DNA of 64,000 nt from Paenarthrobacter nitroguajacolicus (GTDB taxonomy: Bacteria; Actinomycetota; Actinomycetes; Actinomycetales; Micrococcaceae): positions 355,241 to 419,240 of the forward strand of contig NZ_VNFK01000002.1 of assembly GCF_007786235.1 (NCBI RefSeq), read 5' to 3'. How positions within the stretch are numbered: the first letter of the stretch is position 1; every line of letters starts with the position of its first letter. Below, piece by piece: positions 20,372 through 31,912 of this stretch. A program made the position numbers and the translations under genes. A model generated the notes under the pieces. That model ran no database searches and was not told the origin of the DNA. It worked only from the letters and a program-made list of their open reading frames with translations.

Positions 20372-21591
20372 TACTTCTTGTCCTCAGTCTTGGAGTCGTT
20401 GTTCTTTGCGGGAGCGGCGGCTTTGGTATCGGCCATGAGGTCGATGAAGCGGTCGAAGAGGTACGCGGCGTCGTGCGGGCCGGCGGCTGCCTCCGGGTGG
20501 TACTGGACCGAGAAGGCCGGGATGTCGAGGCAGGCGAGGCCTTCGACGACGTCGTCGTTCAGCGAGACGTGGCTGACCTCCACACGGCCGTAACGCTCCT
20601 CCGGCGCCACCGTGGATCCGTTCAGCGGCGCGTCCACTGCGAAGCCGTGGTTCTGGGAGGTGATTTCCACCTTCCCGGTACGGCGGTCCATCACGGGCTG
20701 GTTGATGCCGCGGTGGCCGTAGCGGAGCTTGTACGTGCCGAAGCCAAGGGCGCGGCCCAGGATCTGGTTGCCGAAGCAGATGCCGAAGTACGGGAGCTTC
20801 TCGTCCAGCACCGAACGCAGAAGCGACACCTGGTGATCTGCCGTAGCAGGGTCGCCAGGTCCGTTGGACATAAAGAAGCCATCCGGGTTGACCGCGTTGA
20901 CGTCGTCAAGGGTGGACGTTGCGGGCAGGACGTGCACGCGTACACCTCGCTCGGCGAAGCGCACCGGAGTCATTGCCTTGATGCCGAGGTCTACGGCAGC
21001 GATGGAGAAGCGCGGCTCACCTTCCCAGCCGTGATCCTTCGGCTCCACGATGTAGGCCTCGTCGATGGAGACTTCCTCTGCGAGGGCTGCACCTTCCATG
21101 GGGGCGCTGGCCAGTACCGCGTCCAGCAGTTCCTTGTCGGTAGCCTGTGCGGCCTCGCCGGAGAAGATGCCTGCGCGCATGGTCTTGTGTTCGCGGAGGT
21201 GTCGGGTGATGGCACGGGTGTCCACGCCTTGGATGCCAACGATTCCCTGGTCAACGAGTTCGTCATCGAGGCTGCGCTCGGAACGCCAGTTGGAGGGTCG
21301 GCGGGCGGCGTCGCGCACAATGTATCCGGCCACCCAGATGCGCCGGGATTCAGCGTCATCGCTGTTGACGCCGGTGTTGCCGATGTGCGGCGCCGTTTGG
21401 ACTACCAGCTGGCGGGCGTAGGAGGGGTCGGTGATGGTCTCCTGGTAGCCGGTCATGCCGGTGGCGAAGACTGCTTCACCGAGCGCCGTGCCCTGGGCTC
21501 CGTAGCTGCGGCCGCGGAACATGCGGCCGTCTTCGAGCACCAGCACTGCTGCTGAGGGGGTGGGTGTGGTGGCTGCTTTACTATCCGTCAC
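20371..21591 (-). CDS. carA: Carbamoyl-phosphate synthase small (glutaminase) subunit
   Basis: Hydrolyses glutamine and channels ammonia to CarB. The class I amidotransferase domain has the catalytic Cys272 in [12 protein letters not shown] and the His-Glu pair in [12 protein letters not shown] choose the GTG at 21591 (406 residues, [10 protein letters not shown]) because GGAAAG lies seven bases upstream. An in-frame ATG at 21615 would overlap the previous gene and lacks a good ribosome binding site. The stop overlaps the carB start by one base. Confidence 0.96.
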
Positions 21592-21595
21592 TTTA

Positions 21596-22117
21596 TTACT
21601 TTCCACTATCGGCATCTGCCTGAGGGGCTGCGGAGATCAATTCTTGGAGGGCATCGAGGAGGAGCTGTTTGTCTGCTGCATGCCTGGATCGGAAGCCGGT
21701 GTCGACTTCCCGGGCGCCCAGCTTCCAGCTGATGACCAGGAGTCCGTCTTTCTCAACGAACTTGCCTGCCATGCCGTTTGCTTCACGACTGTCCACCAGG
21801 GCGGAGCGCGGGACGAACACCGGGCCGGCACCGGAGCGGTCGAACAACACGCCTTCAGCGTGGATGCTCAGTTCCGCGGTGGTCCGGATGCCCAGGCCAT
21901 GGACCGCGATCCGGTCCAGCCAGTCACCGGCCGTAGTGGTGGCCACGTACTGGCCTTCCGCCACGACAGTGGCCGGCGTCAGCTGCTCGGGCACCTCGGG
22001 AAGGCGTTCGACGTCGGCTTGTCGCCTGAGCCGGTTACGCCACCCCAGCCAGATCATCGCCAGGACGACGATGATCAGCGGCACCGTGATCAACACGGTA
22101 AGAGTTTGGTTGTCCAT
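21596..22117 (-). CDS. Conserved PH-like membrane protein of the pyr operon, function unknown
   Basis: A 173-residue protein with one N-terminal transmembrane segment (about 7-27, [21 protein letters not shown]), a short basic stop-transfer stretch (RNRLRRQ) and a cytosolic domain resembling a pleckstrin-homology-like fold ([29 protein letters not shown] is in its middle). The start overlaps the pyrC stop by one base and its stop lies four bases before the carA GTG, so it is firmly inside the pyr operon. Actinobacterial pyr operons often carry a membrane protein at this place. Its role in pyrimidine synthesis is not known to me. Confidence 0.85.
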   Translation of the reverse strand: MDNQTLTVLITVPLIIVVLAMIWLGWRNRLRRQADVERLPEVPEQLTPATVVAEGQYVATTTAGDWLDRIAVHGLGIRTTAELSIHAEGVLFDRSGAGPVFVPRSALVDSREANGMAGKFVEKDGLLVISWKLGAREVDTGFRSRHAADKQLLLDALQELISAAPQADADSGK

Positions 22118-23442
22118 TAGTTGCTGCTGACTGCCGGGTACCTGTACGGCGTGTTGAGCTTGCCGTCGAGGACCGTGGGGTGGCCCTTGAAGAAGGTAGC
22201 CACCACGGATCCGGGCAATTCTTTGCCCTTGAACGGTGAATTGCGGCCCATGGTTGCCATTTTATGAGGGTCAACGGTCCAACGTGCAGCCGGGTCCACC
22301 AAGATGACGTTGGCGGGCTCGCCAACCTCCAGCGGACGGCCTTGGTCAGCGACTCGGCCAATGACCGCGGGAGTGAAGGAGGTGACCCTGGCGAAGTCCG
22401 CCCATGTCATGAGGCCGGTTTCGATCATGGTTTCCTGAACCACGGAGAGAGCCGTTTCCAGGCCGGTCATGCCCATGGCCGCCTGCGCCCATTCGCATTC
22501 CTTGTGTTCGCTGGGGTGCGGGGCGTGGTCGGTTCCCACGACATCGATGGTGCCATCCGCCAAACCGTCACGAAGGGCCTGCACATCTGCGTCCGTGCGC
22601 AACGGCGGGTTCACCTTGTACACCGGATCGTAGCTGCGGACCAACTCATCCGTGAGGAGAAGGTGGTGCGGGGTGACTTCAGCCGTGACGTTGATGCCAC
22701 GAGCCTTTGCCCAACGCACAATTTCAACGGACCCTGCGGTGGAGACGTGGCAGACGTGCAGGCGGGAACCAACGTGCTGGGTCAACAAGACATCGCGGGC
22801 GATGATGCTCTCTTCGGCCACAGCCGGCCAGCCCGTGAGTCCGAGGACCGCGGAAACGGCGCCTTCGTTCATCTGTGCCCCGGCCGTAAGGCGGGGTTCC
22901 TGCGCGTGCTGGGCCACCACACCGTCGAACGCTTTGACGTATTCCAGCGCGCGGCGCATCAGGACGGGGTCGTGCACGCAGATGCCGTCATCGGAGAACA
23001 TCCGGACCTGGGCGCGGGAGTCAGCCATGGCGCCCAACTCTGCGAGTTGCTCGCCGGCCAAGCCCACGGTGACTGCACCCACCGGGCGGACATCCACCCA
23101 GCCGGACGCACGGCCCAGGCTGTGGACCTGCTCAACGACGCCGGCGGTGTCCGCGACAGGGTTGCTGTTGGCCATGGCGTGGACGGCGGTGAAGCCACCG
23201 AGGGCAGCAGCGCGGGTGCCGGTCTCCACAGTCTCGGCGTCCTCGCGGCCGGGTTCACGCAAGTGGGTGTGGACGTCCACCATGCCCGGCAGGGCTACCA
23301 GGCCCTTGCCATCGATGACAGTGGCGTTCTCATCGGTGAGGTCCTTACCGCGGGCGGCAATGACGCCGTCGCGGATCAACAGGTCCTCGGCCTCCCCGCC
23401 CAGAATGGCGGCCCCACGGATCAGGTAAGTTTTCTCGGCCAT
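22117..23442 (-). CDS. pyrC: Dihydroorotase
   Basis: Cyclises carbamoyl aspartate to dihydroorotate. It is an amidohydrolase of 441 residues with the metal-binding His58 and His60 in VDVHTHLREPGRED and a later DHAPH segment (GTDHAPHPSEHK). It belongs to the class I type. The ATG overlaps the pyrB stop by one base (TGATG), and the following PH-like gene overlaps its own stop by one base. Confidence 0.97.
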   Translation of the reverse strand: MAEKTYLIRGAAILGGEAEDLLIRDGVIAARGKDLTDENATVIDGKGLVALPGMVDVHTHLREPGREDAETVETGTRAAALGGFTAVHAMANSNPVADTAGVVEQVHSLGRASGWVDVRPVGAVTVGLAGEQLAELGAMADSRAQVRMFSDDGICVHDPVLMRRALEYVKAFDGVVAQHAQEPRLTAGAQMNEGAVSAVLGLTGWPAVAEESIIARDVLLTQHVGSRLHVCHVSTAGSVEIVRWAKARGINVTAEVTPHHLLLTDELVRSYDPVYKVNPPLRTDADVQALRDGLADGTIDVVGTDHAPHPSEHKECEWAQAAMGMTGLETALSVVQETMIETGLMTWADFARVTSFTPAVIGRVADQGRPLEVGEPANVILVDPAARWTVDPHKMATMGRNSPFKGKELPGSVVATFFKGHPTVLDGKLNTPYRYPAVSSN

Positions 23443-24470
23443 CAGTTGCTCTCCTTGCTGGACTGGCTTGCGAAAGCCGGTGTAGCTGCGTTCGTGGGGG
23501 CTGCTTCGCGGGAGTCTCCGGACAGCAGCAGGTACAGGGCGGCCATGCGGACCGATACACCGTTGCGCACTTGGGCAAGAACGGTGGACCGGGGCGAGTC
23601 TGCCGCGGCGGAAGAAATCTCCAGGCCACGGTTCATGGGGCCGGGATGCATGATGATGGTGTCCTTCATGCCCAGGTCATCCAGGGCACGCAGCCGGGCG
23701 TCGTCGAAGCCCCAACGCCGCGAGTACTCGCGGGTGGACGGGAAGAACGAGGCGTTCATGCGCTCTCCCTGGACGCGCAGCATCATCATGGCGTCGATGC
23801 CCGCTTCCAGCGTCTGGTCCAGGTTGTAGCTGACCTTGCAAGGCCAGTGTTCGACGCCGATGGGCAGCAGCGTTGGCGGCGCCACCAACGTGACCTCGGC
23901 ACCCAGCGTTTTCAGCAACCAGACGTTGGAACGGGCAACCCGGGAATGCAGGACATCGCCGGCGATCGCCACGCGCATGCCCTTCAGGTCTGCGCCCGTG
24001 GACGCTGTTCCGTTGAGCTTCGACCAGTGCCGGCGCATGGTGAAGGCGTCCAGCAGTGCCTGGGTGGGGTGCTCATGCGTGCCGTCACCGGCGTTGATGA
24101 CGGCGGCGTCGATCCAGTCCGTGGCCGCGAGCCGGTGCGGAGCACCGGAGGCCCAGTGACGGATGACGACGGCGTCCGCACCCATGGCGGCGAGGGTCTG
24201 TGCAGTGTCCTTGAGGGACTCGCCCTTGGAAACCGAGGACCCCTTGGCGGCGAAGTTGATCACGTCGGCAGACAGGCGCTTCGCCGCTGCTTCGAAGGAG
24301 ATCCGCGTACGGGTGGAGTCTTCGAAGAAGAGGTTGACCACGGTGCGGCCGCGAAGGGCAGGAAGCTTCTTCACCTCGCGATCACCGACGGCCGACATTT
24401 CTTCAGCTGTGTCCAGGACACGGATGGCGTCGGCCGCGCTGAGGTTCTCAGTGGAAAGAAGGTGCTTCAC
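23442..24470 (-). CDS. pyrB: Aspartate carbamoyltransferase, catalytic subunit
   Basis: Transfers the carbamoyl group to aspartate, the first committed step of pyrimidine synthesis. The 342-residue protein has the carbamoyl-phosphate motif STRTR at residues 52-56 ([13 protein letters not shown]) and the aspartate-domain HPTQ segment ([12 protein letters not shown]). No regulatory PyrI chain is encoded nearby. The start overlaps pyrR by four bases. Confidence 0.97.
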   Translation of the reverse strand: MKHLLSTENLSAADAIRVLDTAEEMSAVGDREVKKLPALRGRTVVNLFFEDSTRTRISFEAAAKRLSADVINFAAKGSSVSKGESLKDTAQTLAAMGADAVVIRHWASGAPHRLAATDWIDAAVINAGDGTHEHPTQALLDAFTMRRHWSKLNGTASTGADLKGMRVAIAGDVLHSRVARSNVWLLKTLGAEVTLVAPPTLLPIGVEHWPCKVSYNLDQTLEAGIDAMMMLRVQGERMNASFFPSTREYSRRWGFDDARLRALDDLGMKDTIIMHPGPMNRGLEISSAAADSPRSTVLAQVRNGVSVRMAALYLLLSGDSREAAPTNAATPAFASQSSKESN

Positions 24471-25051
24471 TTGCCTGCCTCGATAACTACCTCGTTGACG
24501 GGCACACCATCGACCGAATCGATTTCCTCGAGGTGCACGCGAACCTTTTCCGAGGATGACGTAGGCAGGTTCTTGCCCACGTGGTCTGCGCGGATGGGAA
24601 GCTCGCGGTGGCCCCTGTCCACCAGCACGGCAAGGCGGACAATCCGGGGACGGCCAAGGTCCACCAAGGCGTCCAAAGCGGCGCGGATGGTGCGTCCCGA
24701 GTACAGGACGTCGTCAATCAGGACAACTACTTTATTGTCGATTCCGGTCAAAGGGAGCCGGGTGTGGCGTGGGGGCCGAGTGGGCTGGTGGGAGAGGTCG
24801 TCACGGAACATGGTGACATCCAGCTGGCCCACGATCGTCTCGGCGTTGACCGTGGGGTCCGCTGCCGCGATTTTGGCAGCAAGCCTGACGGCCAAAGGAT
24901 AGCCGCGGCTGGGAATGCCCAACAGGACCAGGTCCTGGGAGCCTTTGTTGGCTTCGAGGATCTCGTGGGCGATACGAGTGAGCGCACGATCAATGTCCGC
25001 CTGGTTGAGGACAACCCGCGACGGCACGTGCGCTGAAGTGACTTCAGTCAT
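24467..25051 (-). CDS. pyrR: Bifunctional pyr operon RNA-binding regulator / uracil phosphoribosyltransferase
   Basis: PyrR binds a hairpin in pyr mRNA when UMP is high, and many homologues also have uracil phosphoribosyltransferase activity. The PRPP loop is [14 protein letters not shown] at about 108-121. I use ATG 25051 ([10 protein letters not shown], 194 residues) because AGGGGAG lies seven bases upstream and just after a PyrR-loop hairpin. A longer in-frame start at 25078 would run through that hairpin. The gene heads the pyr operon. Confidence 0.95.
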   Translation of the reverse strand: MTEVTSAHVPSRVVLNQADIDRALTRIAHEILEANKGSQDLVLLGIPSRGYPLAVRLAAKIAAADPTVNAETIVGQLDVTMFRDDLSHQPTRPPRHTRLPLTGIDNKVVVLIDDVLYSGRTIRAALDALVDLGRPRIVRLAVLVDRGHRELPIRADHVGKNLPTSSSEKVRVHLEEIDSVDGVPVNEVVIEAGK

Positions 25052-25066
25052 CGCTCGTCTCCCCTT

Positions 25067-25088
25067 TCCCCGCCTCACGGGACGGAAT
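25067..25088 (-). promoter_or_regulatory. PyrR-binding loop in the pyrR 5' leader
   Basis: The minus-strand RNA contains GUCCCGUGAGGC (25083-25072), which fits the PyrR anti-antiterminator consensus RUCCNGNGAGGY at every position. Flanking UUCC and GGAA pair to close the hairpin. It ends 15 bases before the pyrR start, next to the ribosome binding site. In Mycobacterium smegmatis a similar loop is used for PyrR-dependent translational repression. The same mechanism is likely here, as no terminator is visible. Confidence 0.75.
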
Positions 25089-25161
25089 TAAAAAAGGAAT
25101 ATTTGCTTTTCCAAGCTACCACAGCGGCCACTGGCCACCGCGACCAGCGCCAAGGTGGGAG

Positions 25162-25177
25162 GTGAGTTTAAGCTCAC
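25162..25177. promoter_or_regulatory. Palindrome GTGAG-N6-CTCAC upstream of prsW
   Basis: GTGAGTTTAAGCTCAC is a 16-base inverted repeat with only one mismatched pair in its centre. It overlaps the place where the -35 of the prsW promoter would be (the -10 is at 25194-25199). It looks like an operator, but the spacing of its GTGA and TCAC parts is eight, not the six of CRP sites. The cognate regulator is unknown. Confidence 0.45.
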
Positions 25178-25193
25178 ACCCGCTGCCGTGGAA

Positions 25194-25199
25194 TAGGCT
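25194..25199 (+). promoter_or_regulatory. Putative -10 element for a leaderless prsW mRNA
   Basis: TAGGCT fits TAnnnT and is seven bases before the ATG at 25207, so transcription would start at about the start codon. There is no purine-rich ribosome binding site close to the ATG, which agrees with a leaderless message. Confidence 0.5.
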
Positions 25200-25206
25200 C
25201 TTGCCC

Positions 25207-26457
25207 ATGAGCACGAACCACCACGGCCAGCCCGGCGGGCACCCGTATCCGCGACCATATCTGGAGCCTGGCGCCAACCCCACGTGGATCGGCCGCGTGC
25301 AGCCGGGAAACTACCAACCAGCCCCCGGAAATCCCACGTCGCTTCCCCAGCAGACATGGGCTGTGCCACCGGCGCCGGCAGGCCGCCGGACGTGGGGAAC
25401 ACTCCCCCTGTTGATCGCGGGTGGAGTACTGGCCCTGGGCAGCTTGCTGTTGGTGGTTCCCTTCCTCCTCGGCAATACCGGCATCACCGGTTTCGTGATC
25501 GGTTTCATTGCTTCGCTGATTCCATTGACCGTAGTGCTGTTGACGGTGCGCCTTATTGATCGTTGGGAGCCTGAGCCAAAGCGTCTCCTGTGGTTTGCCT
25601 TTACGTGGGGGGCCGCCGTCTCCATAGCCGGAACACTCCTGATCCAACCCCTCTTCGCGCTTGCCGCGCCCACAACCAGCGAGGAAGCCTTTACCTATTT
25701 CATGGCCACGGTACAGGCACCGATCGTGGAGGAATTCACCAAGTCCTTGGGCCTTCTGGTGCTGATCCTGGCCGCGCGGAAGTACTTCGATGGTCCCGTG
25801 GACGGCGTGGTGTTCGCCTTCACCATCGCTGCCGGGTTCGCCTTCACAGAGAACATCCTCTACTTCGGCAGAGAAATCGCGTCATCGACTGATCCCGGCA
25901 CCGACCTGGTTCGCATCTTTATTCTTCGAGGCGTCATGTCGCCCTTCGCCCACGCGGTGTTCACTGGGACAACCGGCCTGATCATGGGCTTTGCTGCCCG
26001 GAAATGGCACTCAGGGTATGCCGTCCTGGCCTTTTTCATCGGTTTGCTGCCCGCGATGTTCCTGCACAACCGCTGGAACAGCATGGGCCAGAACTTCCTG
26101 GTGGAGTATTTTGTGGTCCAGGTGCCGATCTTCCTGGTCGCAGCTGTCGGCATCATCTTGCTTCGCGTTGCCGAGGGAAAGCTCACCCGCCAACGGCTGC
26201 TTGAGTATGCCCGGGCGGGTTGGTTCACGCCGGCGGAAGTGGAAATGCTGGCCACCTCCAGGGGAAGAAGGCAGGCACTTCGCTGGGCGTCGGCGCGGGG
26301 CCGGGGCGCCCAGATGAAAGCCTTCATCAAGGAAGCCACCGCCTTGGCCTTTACGCGGCAACGCATCCTCAGTGGCCGCGACATCCAGGTTCACCAACAC
26401 GACGAACTGGAACATCTCCGCACCATCCCGGCGCTCAGGTCGGCAGTCCTCGCATGA
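25207..26457 (+). CDS. PrsW-family intramembrane metalloprotease
   Basis: A 416-residue membrane protein. A proline-, glycine- and glutamine-rich cytosolic stretch (1-60) is followed by multiple hydrophobic spans. The family signature segments are visible: EEFTK at 175-179, a conserved glutamate in FTENILYF (about 215) and a histidine in HAVFTG, the likely metal ligands. Homologues such as B. subtilis PrsW start regulated cleavage of an anti-sigma factor; no anti-sigma factor gene is nearby. It lies between nusB and pyrR, in the opposite direction. PrsW-like function is inferred from motifs. Confidence 0.85.
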   Translation: MSTNHHGQPGGHPYPRPYLEPGANPTWIGRVQPGNYQPAPGNPTSLPQQTWAVPPAPAGRRTWGTLPLLIAGGVLALGSLLLVVPFLLGNTGITGFVIGFIASLIPLTVVLLTVRLIDRWEPEPKRLLWFAFTWGAAVSIAGTLLIQPLFALAAPTTSEEAFTYFMATVQAPIVEEFTKSLGLLVLILAARKYFDGPVDGVVFAFTIAAGFAFTENILYFGREIASSTDPGTDLVRIFILRGVMSPFAHAVFTGTTGLIMGFAARKWHSGYAVLAFFIGLLPAMFLHNRWNSMGQNFLVEYFVVQVPIFLVAAVGIILLRVAEGKLTRQRLLEYARAGWFTPAEVEMLATSRGRRQALRWASARGRGAQMKAFIKEATALAFTRQRILSGRDIQVHQHDELEHLRTIPALRSAVLA

Positions 26458-26463
26458 GGCAAA

Positions 26464-26501
26464 AGGACCCGCCCCCTCAGTTTCCTGGGGAAGCGGGTCC
26501 T
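26464..26501. terminator. Bidirectional terminator between prsW and nusB
   Basis: AGGACCCGC (26464-26472) and GCGGGTCCT (26493-26501) form a perfect 9-bp stem between two convergent genes. It has A-rich sequence before the stem and T-rich sequence after it on the plus strand (TCTGTGTTC), so it could serve both directions. Confidence 0.7.
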
Positions 26502-26530
26502 CTGTGTTCAAATACCGAAGTGGTTGCCGC

Positions 26531-26941
26531 CTAGGCGAGCAGTGACGGCTTGAGCTTCTGAAGGCGCCCAAGCAGTCCGTTGATGAACGCTGGAGACTCA
26601 TCAGTGGACATCGTCTTGGCGAGGGCTACAGCTTCGCTCACTGCCACACCGTCCGGGACTTCGTCGTTGTAAAGGAGTTCCCACGCACCGATACGGAGAA
26701 TGATGCGGTCCACGGACGGCATCCGCTCCAACGTCCAGCCTTGGGCGTACGTCTGCAGGAACTCGTCGATGGTTGCCTGCATGGAAACAACGCCTTCCAC
26801 GATTTCCACCGTGTACGGGTTGATGACCAAGTCTGTCTTCTCCCGGCGCGCTGTCATCGCGTCAAAGGCAGAAACGGAACGTTGCTCCGCCTCGAAAAGT
26901 ACTTCGAGTGCCCTGCTACGGGCTTTACCGCGTGCGCTCAC
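26531..26941 (-). CDS. nusB: Transcription antitermination factor NusB
   Basis: All-helical RNA-binding protein that, with NusE (S10), binds boxA in rRNA leaders and promotes antitermination. The 136-residue protein has the family regions ARSRALEVLFEAEQR and WELLYNDEVPDGVAVSEAVALAK. Its start overlaps the efp stop by one base, so the pair is co-translated. Confidence 0.95.
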   Translation of the reverse strand: MSARGKARSRALEVLFEAEQRSVSAFDAMTARREKTDLVINPYTVEIVEGVVSMQATIDEFLQTYAQGWTLERMPSVDRIILRIGAWELLYNDEVPDGVAVSEAVALAKTMSTDESPAFINGLLGRLQKLKPSLLA

Positions 26942-27504
26942 TAGTCGTTGACCCGGCCCAGGTAGCTGCCATCGCGGGTGTCTACCTTGACCTTGGTGCC
27001 CTGCTCAACGAACAGCGGAACCTGGATCTCGTAGCCGGTTTCAACGGTGGCCGGCTTGGTGCCTGCCGAGGACCGGTCGCCCTGAAGGCCCGGCTCAGTG
27101 TAGGTGATTTCCAGAACGACGCTCGGGGGAAGTTCAATGTACAGAGGGGTGCCCTCGTGGATGGCGATATTCACCATCTGGTTCTCGAGCATAAAGTTGG
27201 TGGCGTCGCCGACGGTTGCACCGGAGACGGTGATCTGGTCGTAGTCCTGGGTGTCCATGAAGACGAAGTCTTCGCCATCCTGGTACAGGTACTGGTAGTC
27301 GCGGCGGTCAACCGTTGCGGTTTCAATCTTCAGGCCGGCGTTGAAGGTCTTGTCCACCACCTTGCCGGACATGACGTTGCGCATTTTGGTGCGGACGAAG
27401 GCGCCGCCCTTGCCCGGCTTGACGTGCTGGAACTCGATGATGTTCCAGAGCTGGCCCTCGAGCTTCAGTACGGTCCCGTTCTTGATGTCGTTTGTGGTTG
27501 CCAC
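26941..27504 (-). CDS. efp: Elongation factor P
   Basis: Binds stalled ribosomes and helps form peptide bonds at proline runs. The 187-residue protein has the KOW-like N-terminal domain with the tip loop [14 protein letters not shown], where the modified residue would be Lys. The two OB domains follow ([33 protein letters not shown]). The start is GTG with AGAGGA upstream. A candidate promoter is about 105 bases upstream. Confidence 0.97.
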   Translation of the reverse strand: MATTNDIKNGTVLKLEGQLWNIIEFQHVKPGKGGAFVRTKMRNVMSGKVVDKTFNAGLKIETATVDRRDYQYLYQDGEDFVFMDTQDYDQITVSGATVGDATNFMLENQMVNIAIHEGTPLYIELPPSVVLEITYTEPGLQGDRSSAGTKPATVETGYEIQVPLFVEQGTKVKVDTRDGSYLGRVND

Positions 27505-27609
27505 TCGTATCCTCTGGTTAATCGCACTGGTTCTAGCTGCCAGCTGTCTATGCCAAGCAGGCGTGCCATTCGGCGCGCCAGCGCGTATTTATCAAAAATC
27601 CAAGAACCA

Positions 27610-27615
27610 TTCTAC
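27610..27615 (-). promoter_or_regulatory. Putative -10 element for efp
   Basis: TAGAAT on the minus strand is a close match to the -10 consensus. It lies in the 155-base gap between efp and the upstream TPR gene, about 105 bases before the efp start. The -35 is unclear, so the call is modest. It suggests efp-nusB is transcribed separately from the aro block. Confidence 0.4.
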
Positions 27616-27659
27616 CGGCAAATGAGCCGAACCCTCGCGAGTGGCAATTTCCGCAGCTT

Positions 27660-29831
<2,172 letters not shown>

Positions 29832-29832
<1 letters not shown>

Positions 29833-31031
29833 TACCGGCCGACCGAGTCCAAGGTGGCCGGGATGCTGTCGAGGTAGCTTTGCAGGTTTCGCTGGGTCTC
29901 AGCAACGGAGTCGCCACCGAACTTCTCGGCAACGGCTTCGGCCAGAACGAGCGCCACCATGGCTTCGGCAACAACGCCTGCCGCAGGAACCGCGCAGACG
30001 TCGGAACGCTGGTGGTGGGCCTTGGCAGGCTCACCCGTGCTGACATCAATGGTGCGCAGGGCACGCGGTACAGTCGCGATGGGCTTCATGGCAGCACGAA
30101 CACGCAGGACCTCGCCGATGCTCATGCCGCCTTCAATGCCGCCGGCCCGGTTGGTCTGGCGGACGATCTTGCCGTTCTCGTCCTTGAGGATCTCATCGTG
30201 GGCCGCGGAGCCGCGGCGGGCCGCCGTAAGGAAGCCGTCGCCGACCTCAACGCCCTTGATGGCCTGGATGCCCATCAGCGCAGCGGCCAGCCTCGAATCG
30301 AGTCGACGATCCCAGTGCACGTAGCTGCCCAGTCCCGGCGGCAGCCCGTAGGCCAGGACCTCAACGACACCGCCGAGGGTTTCGCCTTCCTTGTGGGCGG
30401 CATCCACCTCGGCAACCATCGCGTCGGAGGTTTCGCGGTCGAAACAGCGCAAGGGATCAGCGTCGAGGGCAATGACGTCCCTCGGCGACGGCAGTGGCCG
30501 GCCTTCGGGAACTGTGACGCTGGCAATGGACACCGTGTGGCTCACCAGTTCGACGCCGAGTTGCTTCAGGAACTGGGCAGCAACGGTACCCAGGGCAACA
30601 CGCGTGGCGGTCTCGCGCGCACTGGCACGTTCAAGAACCGGTCGGGCTTCGTCGAAGCCGTACTTCTGCATGCCCGTGAAATCCGCATGTCCTGGGCGTG
30701 GACGCGTCAAAGGGGCGTTGCGGGCCTGGTCGGCGAGGACCTCGGGGTCCACGGGGTCAGCAGACATGATCTGCTCCCACTTGGGCCACTCGGTATTGCC
30801 AACCTGGATGGCCACCGGGCCACCTTGTGTGAGCCCGTGCCGGACGCCACCCATGATGGTGACCTCGTCCTGCTCGAACTTCATGCGGGCACCACGGCCA
30901 TAACCCAGGCGGCGACGCGCCAACGCGTCACGAATCTGCCCGCTGGTGAGCTCAACACCAGCAGGTACGCCTTCAACAATTCCGATCAGTGCCGGACCAT
31001 GGGATTCACCGGCAGTCAACCAACGCAACAT
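29832..31031 (-). CDS. aroC: Chorismate synthase
   Basis: Final step to chorismate, with reduced FMN. The 399-residue protein starts [17 protein letters not shown], where the conserved N-terminus of the family begins. I prefer ATG 31031 to an upstream in-frame start. The flavin/substrate segment [19 protein letters not shown] and the C-terminal [15 protein letters not shown] are present. A short GGATT-type ribosome binding sequence precedes the ATG. It follows aroE after 26 bases. Confidence 0.97.
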
Positions 31032-31057
31032 ATAACCAATCCTGCCATGTAAGGCCT

Positions 31058-31912
31058 CTAGAACACTCGCCGGGGAAGCCCGACTGAGTCGCACATCACA
31101 TCTATGACGGCGGCATCCACGTCACAGCCGCTGAAGCGCCTGATCTGCTCGGCCGCCTGGTACATCAGCATCTCCAGTCCCGGGACCACAGCTCCGCCAT
31201 GGCCATGCCACACTTCGGCAAGGCGGCTTGGCCAGGGATCGTAGGCAACGTCCAAGAGGACACCGGCGCCGGTGCCCGGCAGTGCTGCGAGCTGTTCCGC
31301 CAAATCATCGGCGGCGCGCGGCGGGAAGGTTGAGATCACCAGTTCCGTTCCTGCCACTGCAGCGGCAGCTTCCGTCAGTGGCCGGACGGTGACGGAAATT
31401 CCGACGGCGGCCGCAGCAGCTACTGCGTCCCCTGCACGGCCGGCATCGCGAACAAAAACGTCGACGTGGCGGGTCCCGAGTTCCTGGACGGCTGCAACAG
31501 CCGCAGCCGACGTACCACCGCCGCCAAGAATGGCCGCGTGGGGTGTGGAAGCCACGCCCGCATAGCGAACCGACTCAACGATCCCGGCGACATCGGTGTT
31601 GTACCCGACGCGACGCACCAACCCGCCGTCGTGCTCGAACACAACAGTATTGATGACACCCAAGTGGGCGCCGGCGCCGCGGACCTCATCCACTTCCTTG
31701 ACCATGGCCGATTTCAGCGGCATGGTCACCGACAGGCCGCACCAGGAGTGGTCCCCACGGAGTGATTCCATAAACGACGGAAGCGTCTCTTCCGTAACGT
31801 CGATGGCTGAGTACTCGATGTCAACGCCCAGTTTGGCGTAGGCGGCAGTGTGCAGTGCCGGGGATTTCGAGTGCGAGATCGGGTGCCCCAGGACTGCGGC
31901 GCGACGACTCAC
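31058..31912 (-). CDS. aroE: Shikimate dehydrogenase
   Basis: NADPH-dependent reduction of 3-dehydroshikimate. The 284-residue protein begins at GTG 31912 ([18 protein letters not shown]), which overlaps the mltG stop by four bases (GTGA). The substrate serines in ISHSKSP, the catalytic lysine in TMPLKSAM and the nucleotide-binding GGGGTSAAA are visible. It is the first aro gene of the block. Confidence 0.95.
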   Translation of the reverse strand: MSRRAAVLGHPISHSKSPALHTAAYAKLGVDIEYSAIDVTEETLPSFMESLRGDHSWCGLSVTMPLKSAMVKEVDEVRGAGAHLGVINTVVFEHDGGLVRRVGYNTDVAGIVESVRYAGVASTPHAAILGGGGTSAAAVAAVQELGTRHVDVFVRDAGRAGDAVAAAAAVGISVTVRPLTEAAAAVAGTELVISTFPPRAADDLAEQLAALPGTGAGVLLDVAYDPWPSRLAEVWHGHGGAVVPGLEMLMYQAAEQIRRFSGCDVDAAVIDVMCDSVGLPRRVF

